Shown here piece after piece: positions 28,300-37,519 of a stretch of DNA of 64,000 nt. The position numbers and the translations under genes are program-made. Each line of letters opens with the position of its first letter. Position 1 is the stretch's first letter. The notes under the pieces are model-generated. The model was not told the DNA's origin. It did not search any database and was given only the letters and a program-made list of their open reading frames with translations. The DNA comes from Lewinellaceae bacterium (GTDB lineage: Bacteria; Bacteroidota; Bacteroidia; Chitinophagales; Saprospiraceae). The stretch lies in the NCBI GenBank assembly GCA_016708875.1, contig JADJFA010000019.1:1-64000 (forward strand), in the 5' to 3' direction.

Positions 28300-28668
28300 T
28301 TATTTCTTGAATTTTTCGACTCGATTTTCACCGAGGTGCAAAGTGTAATCCCCTTTCGGGAGCGCCTCAATGTTCAAAAACCAATCAGCAGTTTTGGAGG
28401 AAAAACATTTTTCCTGCATGATTTTCCCTTCCGCATTGGTGATTTTTGTTTTCAGGCATTTCATCGGCATCTCGTCGGCTACGAACCAGATACGTTTTTG
28501 CGAAACGACCACTTTGATGTCGGTCGGGTCGCCACCTTTTGAGTCGTGCGAACCGCAGATTGTGATGCACGAAGCGTACAAAGCAGTGTCAGAAGAAGTA
28601 GTAGCATATGTGTGTATTTGGTTGAGGGTAAAAGCAAAAAGCAGCACAGCGAAGATTTTGGATTTCAT
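28300..28668 (-). CDS. small secreted protein, possible T9SS-tail-like
   Basis: 122 residues from the Met at 28668 (MKSKIFAVLLFAFTL), chosen because the signal peptide starts there; the longer frame adds 14 residues. The mature part holds YASCITICGSHD with two cysteines, then a beta-rich half (IWFVADEMPMKCLKTKITN, EGKIMQEKCFSS, LNIEALPKGDYTLHLGENR). The last stretch, LPKGDYTLHL then a basic end, follows the pattern of a Por_Secre_tail but is compact. The function is unknown. Confidence 0.6.
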   Translation of the reverse strand: MKSKIFAVLLFAFTLNQIHTYATTSSDTALYASCITICGSHDSKGGDPTDIKVVVSQKRIWFVADEMPMKCLKTKITNAEGKIMQEKCFSSKTADWFLNIEALPKGDYTLHLGENRVEKFKK

Positions 28669-28845
28669 AACCTTAATTTTAGTTGGTTCGATAGACAAAG
28701 GTTCAGTCAAACAGGTTGCAGTTGTCTGTTCAAAAACGATGGACTGAGGATTTAGGCCGATGAATAGTCATAATTCTGTAATGAAACTATCAAACACTTG
28801 CCAGATTTTTGAGCCTTTGTTTTGTTACACAAAGCTGATGCTACT

Positions 28846-30750
28846 ATGAAACTTTTCCCAACACTATTTTTAGTCCTTTTTTCCGCCTTTCTCCTTTCGG
28901 CTCAAACTCAATTCCAACTCGACTCCGCTTTTATCCGCGACCATTTTACCAAACGTGAGGTGATGATCCCAATGCGCGACGGCGTTCAGTTGTTCACTTC
29001 GATCTACACCCCCAAAGATCAAAGCAAGCCTTATCCCATTATCCTGCGACGTACACCTTACTCCTGCGGACCCTATGGCACAGGCTCTTTTCAAACCAGT
29101 TTTCAAAATATGAATCTCGCTCGGGCAGGCTATATTTTTGTTTTCCAAGATGTACGAGGACGCTATATGAGCGAGGGAGAATTCGTGGATGTACGGCCTT
29201 TCGTCCCTGCTACAGACCCAAGTCCAAAAGGCAAAAAGCAAACAGACGAAAGTTCAGATACTTACGACACGGTTGATTGGCTGTTGAAAAACGCCGGCAA
29301 CAACAATGGCCGGGTAGGCGTAATGGGTATCTCGTACCCCGGTTTTTATGCCACGATGGCAATAGTTGCAGGGCATCCGGCCATCAAGGCAGTTTCGCCG
29401 CAAGCACCAGTGACGGATTGGTTCATCGGTGATGACTTCCACCATAACGGAGCGTTTATGCTGATGGACGGCTTTGGTTTTTATTCAGGCTTTGGCAAAC
29501 CGCGGCCTAAACCTACTACTGAAGGCCAACCCGGGTTCAGCAACTGGAACACGCCTGACAATTATGACTTTTTTCTTCGGGCAGGCGCCTTGCGCAACTT
29601 CGCTACAAAGTTCGATATGGGCAAAATCCCATTCTGGAACGACCTTATGGCACATCCCAATTACGATTCCTGGTGGAAGGCCCGCAATCCCCGACCGCAC
29701 CTAAAAAATGTTATGCCCGCTGTGATGACTGTTGGTGGTCTTTTTGATGCAGAAGATTGTTGGGGAGCCTGGAACACCTATAAAGCGCTTGAAAAACAGA
29801 ACCCTTCTACACATCCTAATAGCATCGTCATGGGCCCCTGGGTGCATGGTGGCTGGGCGCGTGGTACTGGCGAACGGCTTGGAAATGTTGTCTTTGGCGC
29901 TAAGACCAGCCCGTTTTATGAGCAGGAAATCGAGTTTAAATTCTTCGAACACCACCTGAAAGGCAAAGGCAAAATGGACTTGCCCGAAGCATACGTTTTT
30001 GAAACGGGTAGCAACCAATGGACCACTTACGATGCCTGGCCTCCCAAAAACACGGAGCAGAAAAAGTTTTACTTCCAACCCCAAGGCAAACTGTCTGTCC
30101 AGTCACCAATCACCAATTCCCAATCACCAACCACCAATTCCAAATCACCATTTGAGCAGTACATCAGCGACCCGGCCAAACCAGTGCCTTATACGGAAGA
30201 TGTACACTTGGGACGCACCCGTGAGTACATGTCTGACGATCAGCGTTTTGCCGCTCGACGCCCCGATGTGCTTGTGTATCAAACGGAAGTGCTTTCTGAG
30301 CCGCTCACAGTCACTGGTCCTGTCGTGGCTGATATTTGGGCAAGCCTCAGCACCACTGATGCCGATTTTGTGGTTAAATTGATTGACGTTTTCCCGGACA
30401 CGCTTAAAGGCACAGAAAATGGAGTGCCAATGGGTGGCTATCAAATGCTGGTGCGTGGAGAGATTTTCCGGGGACGCTATCGGGAGAGTTTTGAAAACCC
30501 GAAGGCTTTTGAACCGAATGTGGTGACGAACGTAAAATTTGAACTGCCAGATGTGGCGCACACTTTTTTGCCGGGCCACAAACTGATGGTGCAGGTGCAG
30601 AGCAGCTGGTTTCCACTCGCCGACCGCAATCCGCAACAATTTGTCAATATTTACGAGGCAAAAGATGAGGATTTTGTGCCTAGTACGGTGCAAATCCACC
30701 GGAGTCTGTTGGGGTCTTCTGGGGTGATTTTACCGGTATTGAAAAAGTAA
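28846..30750 (+). CDS. CocE/NonD (S15-type) alpha/beta hydrolase, secreted
   Basis: 634 residues from the Met at 28846, signal peptide to LLSAQ. The alpha/beta hydrolase domain has VMIPMRDGVQLFTSIYTPKD, FQDVRGRYMSEG, and the nucleophile elbow GVMGISYPGFYA (Ser about residue 161). The acid is probably in GGLFDAEDCWG and the base in GPWVHGGWARG. The C-terminal jelly-roll (X-Pro dipeptidase C domain) has TGPVVADIWASLSTTDADFV and GHKLMVQVQSSWFPL. Family members cleave acyl-proline peptides or esters such as cephalosporin acids. A repeat-derived insert (residues about 419-435, SPITNSQSPTTNSKSP) lies between the two domains. Confidence 0.92.
   Translation: MKLFPTLFLVLFSAFLLSAQTQFQLDSAFIRDHFTKREVMIPMRDGVQLFTSIYTPKDQSKPYPIILRRTPYSCGPYGTGSFQTSFQNMNLARAGYIFVFQDVRGRYMSEGEFVDVRPFVPATDPSPKGKKQTDESSDTYDTVDWLLKNAGNNNGRVGVMGISYPGFYATMAIVAGHPAIKAVSPQAPVTDWFIGDDFHHNGAFMLMDGFGFYSGFGKPRPKPTTEGQPGFSNWNTPDNYDFFLRAGALRNFATKFDMGKIPFWNDLMAHPNYDSWWKARNPRPHLKNVMPAVMTVGGLFDAEDCWGAWNTYKALEKQNPSTHPNSIVMGPWVHGGWARGTGERLGNVVFGAKTSPFYEQEIEFKFFEHHLKGKGKMDLPEAYVFETGSNQWTTYDAWPPKNTEQKKFYFQPQGKLSVQSPITNSQSPTTNSKSPFEQYISDPAKPVPYTEDVHLGRTREYMSDDQRFAARRPDVLVYQTEVLSEPLTVTGPVVADIWASLSTTDADFVVKLIDVFPDTLKGTENGVPMGGYQMLVRGEIFRGRYRESFENPKAFEPNVVTNVKFELPDVAHTFLPGHKLMVQVQSSWFPLADRNPQQFVNIYEAKDEDFVPSTVQIHRSLLGSSGVILPVLKK
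30101..30150 (+). repeat. in-frame CCAATCACCAA-type repeat inside the S15 hydrolase gene
   Basis: Variants of TCACCAAT and CCAATTCC recur four times and encode a low-complexity Ser/Pro/Asn/Thr linker. The same word builds the intergenic element at 49364-49516. Confidence 0.8.
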
Positions 30751-30759
30751 AATGTGTGC

Positions 30760-30793
30760 AGACCTCGTAGGTTTTTAAAAACCTACGAGGTCT
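30760..30793. repeat. perfect 34-bp palindrome (AGACCTCGTAGG)
   Basis: Arms 30760-30776 and 30777-30793 are exact reverse complements with no loop. It lies between two genes on the plus strand, 10 bases after the first stop and 25 before the next start. Confidence 0.95.
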
Positions 30794-30817
30794 TAGTCTC
30801 ACAAAAGAACATCCGCT

Positions 30818-33076
30818 ATGAATAGATTTTTTTCTCTCCTCTTCCTCGGGGTATTGACCCAATCGGCCTCCGCTCAAGTCACTTTTCAGCAAATACCCGG
30901 CCTGACATTTTTCGATAGCGTCGGCTATCTCAATGGCGTATCCTGGGTTGATGTGGACAACGACGATGATCTCGACGTATGCGTGACGGGTTCTGGGGGC
31001 ACTTTTCCCAACTTCACAAACATCAGCGGGATTTACCTAAATAACGGGAACGAAACTTTTACAAATACTGGCCTGCTCAACAGTATTCAGAAAAACGCTT
31101 TTCGCCACGGTTGGGCCGATTATAACAACGACGGCAACCTCGATCTCTACATCGGGGCGACATCGAACAGCAACGGAATCAACGAGTTGTGGACAAACAA
31201 TGGTGGCACGAGCCTCACCTTAACGCCAAACACCGGCGTCACCCCGAACGTAGCTCAGCCTTACGAAGGTACCGTCAGTTGGGCGGATTACAACAACGAT
31301 GGCTGGGCCGATCTTTTCCTTCCACGTTGGAACGATTTAAAAAACAGGCTTTTTCGAAACAATGGGAATAGCACGTTCACAGAGGTGACGGTGGGAGCAA
31401 TCGTAAACGACCTGGCCTGGACCTCAGGAGGTTTTTGGGGTGATTATGACAACGACCGCGACCAGGATCTTTTTGTAGTGAATTACCAAATAGGGACCTC
31501 TGTACCTGCACCAGGCAATAACCACCTTTTCCGAAATAATGGGGACGGGACATTCACGAAAAACACCAATGCCGGTCAGGTGGTCACCATTCAACAAAAT
31601 GGACGCTCGGCCAACTGGGCAGACGTGAACAATGATGGTTTTCTTGACCTTTTTGTCTGTAATCAGTTTGGCCAGGATTTGCTCCACCTCAATCAGGGAG
31701 ATGGAACATTTACAACCAATCTTATCGGTGGCACTAACCACACTTCATGGTCGTCCAACTGGGGAGATTACGACAATGATGGTGATCTTGATTTGGTGAC
31801 CCTTGGTTTTTGGAATACGGACAGCCGCTTTTGGGAGAACGATGGCCAAGGGAACTTGAGTGATGCGACTGCCAGTCACCCAAATATATTTCCCACTTCT
31901 ACCAGCGGCTCCAATAGCAACGGCGTGGTATGGGTGGACTACAACCGCGATGGCTGGCTTGATCTGCACATTACGCAACCCGATTTGTTGCCTGACCGTT
32001 TTTTTGAAAACGAAAAAACGACCTGTCGTTCCTGGCTCGAAATCAAGTGTATTGGCATAGAATCAAACCGTGCGGCCATTGGTACTACCCTGAGAGCCAA
32101 GGCACAAATAGGCGGAAATTCGGTGTGGCAAATGCGGCAAGTTTCGGCACAAACTGCAGCAACGGGCAATAACCCAATGCTTCAGCATTTTGGCTTTGAC
32201 GATGCTGCGCAGGTAGATTCTTTGGTGGTAGAATGGCCTTCTGGCCAGACCTGTGTTTTCACCCAAGTCGCTGTGAATCAAATCATTGACATACAAGAAG
32301 ATTGTACCGTCAAGGCGACCCAAGCCGCCCCGCCCCTGCCAGGCACCACCCACAACACAACAATTTGTCTGCCTTTTGAGGGGATCTTTCAGTTTCAACC
32401 AAATTCTCCAGCGGGAGGGACTTGGACTGCCAGCTGTGGCAATTGCATCAACCACAACGGTTTTTTCAGCCCACAAAATTTGCCCGCAGGTGAATATCTG
32501 CTGCGTTATCAGCAAGGGGGAATTTGTGATGGAACGGCGGATACTTTCTGGATCAATTTGGTAGAGCCACCTATTCTCATGCTGTCAAATGATACAACAG
32601 TATATGAAGGGATGGAAGTGCCGCTTGAAGTGTCAGGCGCGTCAACTTATGAGTGGCAGCCAAGCGGAAACCTGAGCTGCGGAATCTGTGCTGATCCTGT
32701 TTTTACGGCAGACACCACTACTGTTTTCGTTGTTATTGGGCGCGATGCTGCGGGTTGCATCGCAACAGATAGCATGACGGTGACTGTGCTCCCAGAACTT
32801 AAATTTGATATGCCCAATGCTTTCACGCCCAATGGCGACGGAAGCAATGATGTGTTCATGCCGGCCTTCAAGGACGATATTTTTAAACTATTCCACATGC
32901 GTGTTTTCACGCGCTGGGGCGAATTGATTTTTGAATCTAATTCGCCCAACCAAGGCTGGAACGGGATGTTGAAAGACATTTCCCTCCCTTCAGATGTGTA
33001 TGTTTATATTTTTGAATACAGTCTGACCGATGGGCGCTCGGGACAGAAAAATGGGGATGTGACGCTGTTGAGGTAA
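30818..33076 (+). CDS. secreted FG-GAP/VCBS beta-propeller protein with ASPIC domain and CHU_C tail
   Basis: 752 residues with signal peptide to SASAQ. Residues 25-390 contain about seven FG-GAP/VCBS blades, each with a Ca-binding type loop (WVDVDNDDDLDVCV, WADYNNDGNLDLYI, WADVNNDGFLDLFV, WGDYDNDGDLDLVT). Residues about 400-490 are the ASPIC/UnbV domain (WLEIKCIGIESNRAAIG, GTTLRAKA, VDSLVVEWPSGQ). A central region with paired cysteines follows, then a T9SS type B domain (MPNAFTPNGDGSNDVFMPAF, VFTRWGELIFES, DVTLLR). It is probably a surface or released glycan- or protein-binding factor; the target is unknown. Confidence 0.93.
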   Translation: MNRFFSLLFLGVLTQSASAQVTFQQIPGLTFFDSVGYLNGVSWVDVDNDDDLDVCVTGSGGTFPNFTNISGIYLNNGNETFTNTGLLNSIQKNAFRHGWADYNNDGNLDLYIGATSNSNGINELWTNNGGTSLTLTPNTGVTPNVAQPYEGTVSWADYNNDGWADLFLPRWNDLKNRLFRNNGNSTFTEVTVGAIVNDLAWTSGGFWGDYDNDRDQDLFVVNYQIGTSVPAPGNNHLFRNNGDGTFTKNTNAGQVVTIQQNGRSANWADVNNDGFLDLFVCNQFGQDLLHLNQGDGTFTTNLIGGTNHTSWSSNWGDYDNDGDLDLVTLGFWNTDSRFWENDGQGNLSDATASHPNIFPTSTSGSNSNGVVWVDYNRDGWLDLHITQPDLLPDRFFENEKTTCRSWLEIKCIGIESNRAAIGTTLRAKAQIGGNSVWQMRQVSAQTAATGNNPMLQHFGFDDAAQVDSLVVEWPSGQTCVFTQVAVNQIIDIQEDCTVKATQAAPPLPGTTHNTTICLPFEGIFQFQPNSPAGGTWTASCGNCINHNGFFSPQNLPAGEYLLRYQQGGICDGTADTFWINLVEPPILMLSNDTTVYEGMEVPLEVSGASTYEWQPSGNLSCGICADPVFTADTTTVFVVIGRDAAGCIATDSMTVTVLPELKFDMPNAFTPNGDGSNDVFMPAFKDDIFKLFHMRVFTRWGELIFESNSPNQGWNGMLKDISLPSDVYVYIFEYSLTDGRSGQKNGDVTLLR

Positions 33077-33124
33077 CAAAAAACAATTATCATCCTGAAT
33101 TTTGAGATTTCTCTGATTTTGATT

Positions 33125-33263
33125 GATTGACAATTGATGAGTACATGAGTGTTGATTTTTGATGGAATGGTGGATTGATAATGGCCGATGTGCCGCCATC
33201 GCCAATAATAAAATCGTCCATTACATCAAAAATCAACACTCATGTACTCATCAATCGTCAATC
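33125..33263. repeat. inverted repeat with 40-bp arms
   Basis: Arms 33125-33164 and 33224-33263 pair with one mismatch (core GATGAGTACATGAGTGTTGA). The loop is 59 bases and contains its own short hairpins. It lies between two convergent genes. Confidence 0.94.
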
Positions 33264-33304
33264 AAAACCAATTGGATCAAAATTCGACTCATGTTTATGT
33301 TTAG

Positions 33305-33709
33305 CTATTGCCGCTCAAATACAACCTGATATCTTGTGTTGTTCTCAATGATTTCTGCTGTCATGCTCGTTTCTGAGATGGTCACAATGTCCCATGTTTT
33401 TTGGTCGCCATCCGCGTAGTTAAGTGTGACGTCTTGTTTGGAGTGGTCTTCGACCCAATCGCCATTGTACAATTGGATAAATTTCTCTGTGAGCGGCACG
33501 GTTCTTGTCAGGATAAGGCTGAATTCGCGGCTGTCCTCAAGATTTAGGTCAAAGGTGTAGGTTGTGCTGGCATCTGCCCCGTCAATGGTGACATTTGTGG
33601 AAAGCCAATGGCCGACGAGTTCGTCTTTGAAAGTTTTTTCTTTTTTGCAGGCGACAAAAGCGGAGGCCAGAAGCAGGAAGGCAGCAAGGTTTAAAACTGC
33701 GTTTTTCAT
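33305..33709 (-). CDS. lipocalin-like secreted lipoprotein
   Basis: 134 residues from the Met at 33709 (MKNAVLNLAAFLLLASAF), with lipobox FVAC; the open frame upstream of it is not coding-like. The mature part is all beta by pattern: ELVGHWLSTNVTIDG, TTYTFDLNLEDSREFSLIL, NGDWVEDHSKQDVTLNY, KTWDIVTISETSMTAEII, TRYQVVFERQ. This is the layout of the small lipocalin-like proteins common in Bacteroidota. Divergent from the next gene, whose start is 241 bases away. Confidence 0.7.
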   Translation of the reverse strand: MKNAVLNLAAFLLLASAFVACKKEKTFKDELVGHWLSTNVTIDGADASTTYTFDLNLEDSREFSLILTRTVPLTEKFIQLYNGDWVEDHSKQDVTLNYADGDQKTWDIVTISETSMTAEIIENNTRYQVVFERQ

Positions 33710-33950
33710 GATAAGGAAAGATTGATAAAGTGAAACGATAGAAATGAGAAATTGTCCGTCAGAAGCAGGACGGCGCATAAATGCCCAAGTCTCAAAAAAT
33801 ATTGCCACCTGAATACCCCCTTTAACCAAACCATAATTGTAACTTCGCCGATTGTTTGCGTCGTTACGGAACATCTTTTACAAAATAATCCCCACGCTTG
33901 CCCTCGGCTATTTTCCGCATTTTTCTTTCAAACCATTCTTGATTCAAATT

Positions 33951-34727
33951 ATGCAAAAGAAATACGCCACAATTGTAGTTTTTTTTCTCTTCTCCCAAAT
34001 TGGTTTTGCACAACTCAAGCACCTCAATCTCAATGTGAGCATGAATGGTGGCTACTCTCAATTGGCCCACAAAACTGATTTTCAAACCACCCCACTTTAC
34101 AACCTTTATGATTTTGTTGCCTTTTCACATGGCGGCAAAGACGATTACACATGGGAAGAATTTCTTGAAACTTACAAGATCAAAGACCACTTTGGTCAGC
34201 CACGTGTAGGCTTTTCAGCACTTCTGACATACCGCGATTGGCCCATTAAAGCGCTGGGTGAGGCCATGTCTTCGCCATCTTCATATACACGGTCTTCCTA
34301 TGCTGTTACTGTAGGCTTGGGAAAAGACATGTACATCGCAGACAGCACCTGGTATTTTTCTTTCCTCGGAGGTTATAAATACGTCATTAGAGACTATGGT
34401 TTTGGAGCCAATACAATCGTCAACAGTATTGGGGTTCCTGAGCAGCGCGATAATGCAGCCTCGTTTTTTGCACCTGTGAAGCCCCTGGGGCGTCCATCAG
34501 GAGATTTGTTCGCCGTTAGGGTGGGTTTTGCAAGAACACTTGATTGGTACTATCGCTGGAGCGTCGGCGTTGAAGCCTACTACGAACTTGACCTTACAGA
34601 TAAGATCGTGCGGAGTTCTCGCATGACCACATACGGGGCGCAAGTATATGTCCGGTGTAAGATTTTTGGGAAAAATGTGGAGGAGGATCGCTATTACCCA
34701 AACCCTGCAGGAGGGAGAAGGCATTAA
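33951..34727 (+). CDS. outer-membrane-beta-barrel-like secreted protein
   Basis: 258 residues from the Met at 33951 (MQKKYATIVVFFLFSQIG), cleaved after GFAQ. The rest has alternating strands with aromatic belts (LNLNVSMNGGYSQL, AVTVGLGKDMYI, WYFSFLGGYKYVIRDYG, FAVRVGFARTLDWYYRW, GVEAYYELDLTD, YGAQVYVRCKIF), as in a small barrel. I do not recognise a named family. A TAACTTCG box lies at 33840-33847. It converges tightly on the PhoX-like gene, four bases apart. Confidence 0.6.
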   Translation: MQKKYATIVVFFLFSQIGFAQLKHLNLNVSMNGGYSQLAHKTDFQTTPLYNLYDFVAFSHGGKDDYTWEEFLETYKIKDHFGQPRVGFSALLTYRDWPIKALGEAMSSPSSYTRSSYAVTVGLGKDMYIADSTWYFSFLGGYKYVIRDYGFGANTIVNSIGVPEQRDNAASFFAPVKPLGRPSGDLFAVRVGFARTLDWYYRWSVGVEAYYELDLTDKIVRSSRMTTYGAQVYVRCKIFGKNVEEDRYYPNPAGGRRH

Positions 34728-34731
34728 GCCT

Positions 34732-36315
34732 CTATTCCACCATTAAAGTAGTAACGCCTATTTTGCCATCCAGAATGGCACGCACGATATACACGCCCTT
34801 GGCTTTCGCCTGAAAGTCAAGGGCGATTTTGTTATCCTCAGCATACCCTTGAGAAGCAAAACACACGATTCCGGTTGGATCAAAAACTGTAATTTCTACT
34901 TGTTTACCAATAGAAAATAAATTTGAAATTAAAATCACTTGACCCGTTTTGGAAGGGTTGGGATAGAGTTGTAATTCAATCGACTCACTTTCTGATAAAG
35001 GTTCATCATTCGGAAATTCATACGTTCCAAGAAATTCTTTCCGAGCAATCACAAGGGTCGTCCCTCGATTAAATACAATACGTTTCCCCGTTACGTCGAG
35101 CGCTGTGTCGCGATTGACAATACTTGGGTGCTGAAGTGAGAGAAACATGAAACGGTAGTCCGGCGTGAATGTGATGCCCGTTGGCTCGGAACCTGCAGGG
35201 GTTGTAGCGAAAAGGGAAATTTTGGGGTTAGCCGCAGTGTGGCTTGGCTTTACCATCCAAATATGGTTGTCGCCGCCATCTTGCAGCACCCAAAGGTTAT
35301 TGGCATTGTCAAAGGCGAGGTTGTCAGCTCCAATGCCCCATGGTGTCCATTTTGTTGTACCGGCTGTATGTATGGGATAAAGCGTGTTTTCTACAAAAAT
35401 TTCCAAGTCTGATATAGTGGTTCCATTGTCCTTAAACCGCCAAATGCGCCCGCTGAACTTTGCGGCGAAGTAGATTTTGCCAGCAGGGCCGATCTCCACA
35501 TCTTCAATTCCGGAGAAATTCCAGGCACCTATTTGTTGGCAATAAGCATTGATGTTGTTGCAGAATTTGGGTTTATAATTTGGCACTTGCACCCAGGCTG
35601 CAGTGGAGGAGATGGAATCATCACGAACCAGCACGAAAAGTTTTCCCTCGGCCAACTGCCTCTTTTGTGCTGCTATATACTTGAAAATATAGCCGTGTGT
35701 CTGGTCGTCAGCACCCCAGTAAAGCGTTTTTTGATCAGCAGCAATGACGCAGTTTTCGTGCAATGCATTGCCTGCTTTCCAGATTTTCTGGACAAATTGC
35801 CGGTCGCTTGGACGGGATTCTATCAGCCAGCCTGAGTCGTTGTAGCCATTGCTGTCAAGATCACTGGTCAAAATGGATTCTTCACCTGAAATAACAGTAC
35901 CCCAGGGAGTTATACCACCAGAACAGGGCCTGTTGATGCCACCAACTGCCGAAAAGTCAATGGGGAGGCCTTGCTCAATTTCCCAGAATTTATGGAGATG
36001 ATCGAATGTGAGGTCAAATACCGTAACTCCACCTTGAAGGCTTGCGATTTCGTGGTTGAGCGAGAGGTAGCCAGAGTCACTTCGTGCGTCTATGGGTACA
36101 AACGCTGTGAAATCAGGGCCATATCTCAAATTAGAGCCGTCTGAAAGTGTATCACCCGTTTGTGCCAGCACTTGAAAAGCGTGGGTGTGCGGCAATACCA
36201 AAAGCCCTGTCTGGCTTGTGGGTGCTACGGACATGAAATTACCGATGTTTTGTGCAGCAAGCAGAAACGGAGTCAAGCAACAAAAGAAGACAGTTGTCCA
36301 CCGGTTGTATTTCAC
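34732..36315 (-). CDS. secreted PhoX/DUF839-like protein with T9SS type A sorting domain
   Basis: 527 residues, signal peptide to LLAAQ. The body matches the PhoX-like phosphatase/DUF839 propeller: YGPDFTAFVPIDARSDSGYL, LSLNHEIASLQGGVTV, NRPCSGGITPWGTVISGEES, YWGADDQTHGYIFKYI, FSGIEDVEIGPAGKIYFAAK, WGIGADNLAFDNANNLWVLQ. In PhoX phosphatases the start SGGLTPWGT and E residues bind iron and calcium; the equivalents are visible here. Residues about 450-527 are a Por_Secre_tail (LQLYPNPSKTGQVIL). It could be a secreted phosphatase, but enzymatic activity is inferred from family only. Confidence 0.86.
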   Translation of the reverse strand: MKYNRWTTVFFCCLTPFLLAAQNIGNFMSVAPTSQTGLLVLPHTHAFQVLAQTGDTLSDGSNLRYGPDFTAFVPIDARSDSGYLSLNHEIASLQGGVTVFDLTFDHLHKFWEIEQGLPIDFSAVGGINRPCSGGITPWGTVISGEESILTSDLDSNGYNDSGWLIESRPSDRQFVQKIWKAGNALHENCVIAADQKTLYWGADDQTHGYIFKYIAAQKRQLAEGKLFVLVRDDSISSTAAWVQVPNYKPKFCNNINAYCQQIGAWNFSGIEDVEIGPAGKIYFAAKFSGRIWRFKDNGTTISDLEIFVENTLYPIHTAGTTKWTPWGIGADNLAFDNANNLWVLQDGGDNHIWMVKPSHTAANPKISLFATTPAGSEPTGITFTPDYRFMFLSLQHPSIVNRDTALDVTGKRIVFNRGTTLVIARKEFLGTYEFPNDEPLSESESIELQLYPNPSKTGQVILISNLFSIGKQVEITVFDPTGIVCFASQGYAEDNKIALDFQAKAKGVYIVRAILDGKIGVTTLMVE

Positions 36316-36379
36316 TTAGATGATTTTTAATCTATCGGTAGATTTGAAAAGGATGGATATGATCACCAACCTTTTGACA

Positions 36380-37120
36380 TCATTTTTTTTCCAGCACAGG
36401 CAGTTTCATGTCTAGCTTTTCCAGCCTTTCCACGATGGTTTTGGCCATAAAATAATCTCGGAACCAGCGGTTATCCACCGGGCAAATATGCCAGGGGGTG
36501 GTGCTTTTGTTGATGGCGTATTCGTATGCCTCCATGTATTTGTCCCAGAGTTTGCGCTCTTCCCAATCGGCATCATTGTGCTTCCAGAATTTAGTAGGGT
36601 CGTCTAGGCGTTGCTGGAGTTGGATACCTTGTTCTTCCAACGAAATGTGCATATAGAACTTGAAAATCAAGGTGTTGTTGTCGAATTGAAGGAGGTCTTC
36701 AAAAGCATTTATCGCTGCCATACGCTTCTCCACACGCTCCATGTCGATCCAACCATGTACACGCTGTATTAAAATATCCTCGTAATGGCTGCGATTGAAT
36801 ATGGTGGTCATCCCTTTTTCAGGCGTCCACCGATGAACCCTCCAAAGGAAGTCGTGGGCAAACTCTTCCTCCGTCGGCTTTTTAAAGCTCACCAAATCCA
36901 AACCTGCGATGGTACAATGGTGGAAGACATTGCGCACAGCCCCATCTTTACCACTCCCATCCATGCCTTGAAGGATAATTAGCATGGAGTATTTGCCTTG
37001 GGCGTACATGATGTTTTGAAGTTCGCCGAGGCGCTCAACGAGGCGTTTGGTCTCGTCTTTCAGGTCTTTTTTTTCCAGGTTTTTGGGTGCTTCCGTTGGG
37101 AAGGAGGAGAGTTTGATCAT
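36380..37120 (-). CDS. polyphosphate kinase 2 family protein
   Basis: 246 residues. Walker A is LQGMDGSGKDGAVRN (residues about 49-63), the lid and base-binding region is VHRWTPEKGMTTIFNRSHYE with the Walker-B-like NRSHYED, and the ending KWHICP-type motif appears as TPWHICPVDNRWF. PPK2 enzymes move phosphate between polyphosphate and nucleoside mono- or diphosphates. The order of motifs fits the class that phosphorylates AMP and ADP, but this needs testing. Cytoplasmic. It stands alone between a PhoX-like gene and a DUF433 gene. Confidence 0.92.
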   Translation of the reverse strand: MIKLSSFPTEAPKNLEKKDLKDETKRLVERLGELQNIMYAQGKYSMLIILQGMDGSGKDGAVRNVFHHCTIAGLDLVSFKKPTEEEFAHDFLWRVHRWTPEKGMTTIFNRSHYEDILIQRVHGWIDMERVEKRMAAINAFEDLLQFDNNTLIFKFYMHISLEEQGIQLQQRLDDPTKFWKHNDADWEERKLWDKYMEAYEYAINKSTTPWHICPVDNRWFRDYFMAKTIVERLEKLDMKLPVLEKK

Positions 37121-37151
37121 AATTACGCTGGTGAGAATTTGTGTCTATCTG

Positions 37152-37418
37152 CTACTTGTAGGCATAGATTTCATTAAGGGCTTTGTCAAGTGGAATTACT
37201 TGGTCATTTGCCAAAGAAGAAGAAAAGGCTAATACCTGCAAAACATCCTCTTTGGCTACCCAGTGAAATTCCTTCAGGAAATCTTCAATGCTCATGCCAC
37301 CTGCAAGATAGGCCAGTACAGTGCTCACGGGAATTCTTGTTCCTTTGATACGAGGCTTACCCATACAAATCTCTTGGCTCACAACTATACGGGGGAAATT
37401 CGAAAACGAGTATTCCAT
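37152..37418 (-). CDS. DUF433 (VapB-like) protein
   Basis: 88 residues with the full DUF433 winged helix-turn-helix: RIVVSQEICMGKPRIKGTRI, PVSTVLAYLAGGMSIEDFL, KEFHWVAKEDVLQVLAF. These proteins are usually antitoxins paired with a DUF5615 PIN-like toxin just downstream. Here the next bases downstream belong to a short gap and the PPK2 gene, so no partner is encoded. A TACATTTG box lies at 37443-37450, 25 bases before the start. Confidence 0.88.
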   Translation of the reverse strand: MEYSFSNFPRIVVSQEICMGKPRIKGTRIPVSTVLAYLAGGMSIEDFLKEFHWVAKEDVLQVLAFSSSLANDQVIPLDKALNEIYAYK

Positions 37419-37519
37419 AATTTGCGATTTGGTATTGAACTACAAATGTACTCAAAATCAATCCCAAATCTAGGTCTGGTTGCTTGATTTCTATTCATAT
37501 ACCCGGTTAATGGTTGAAT

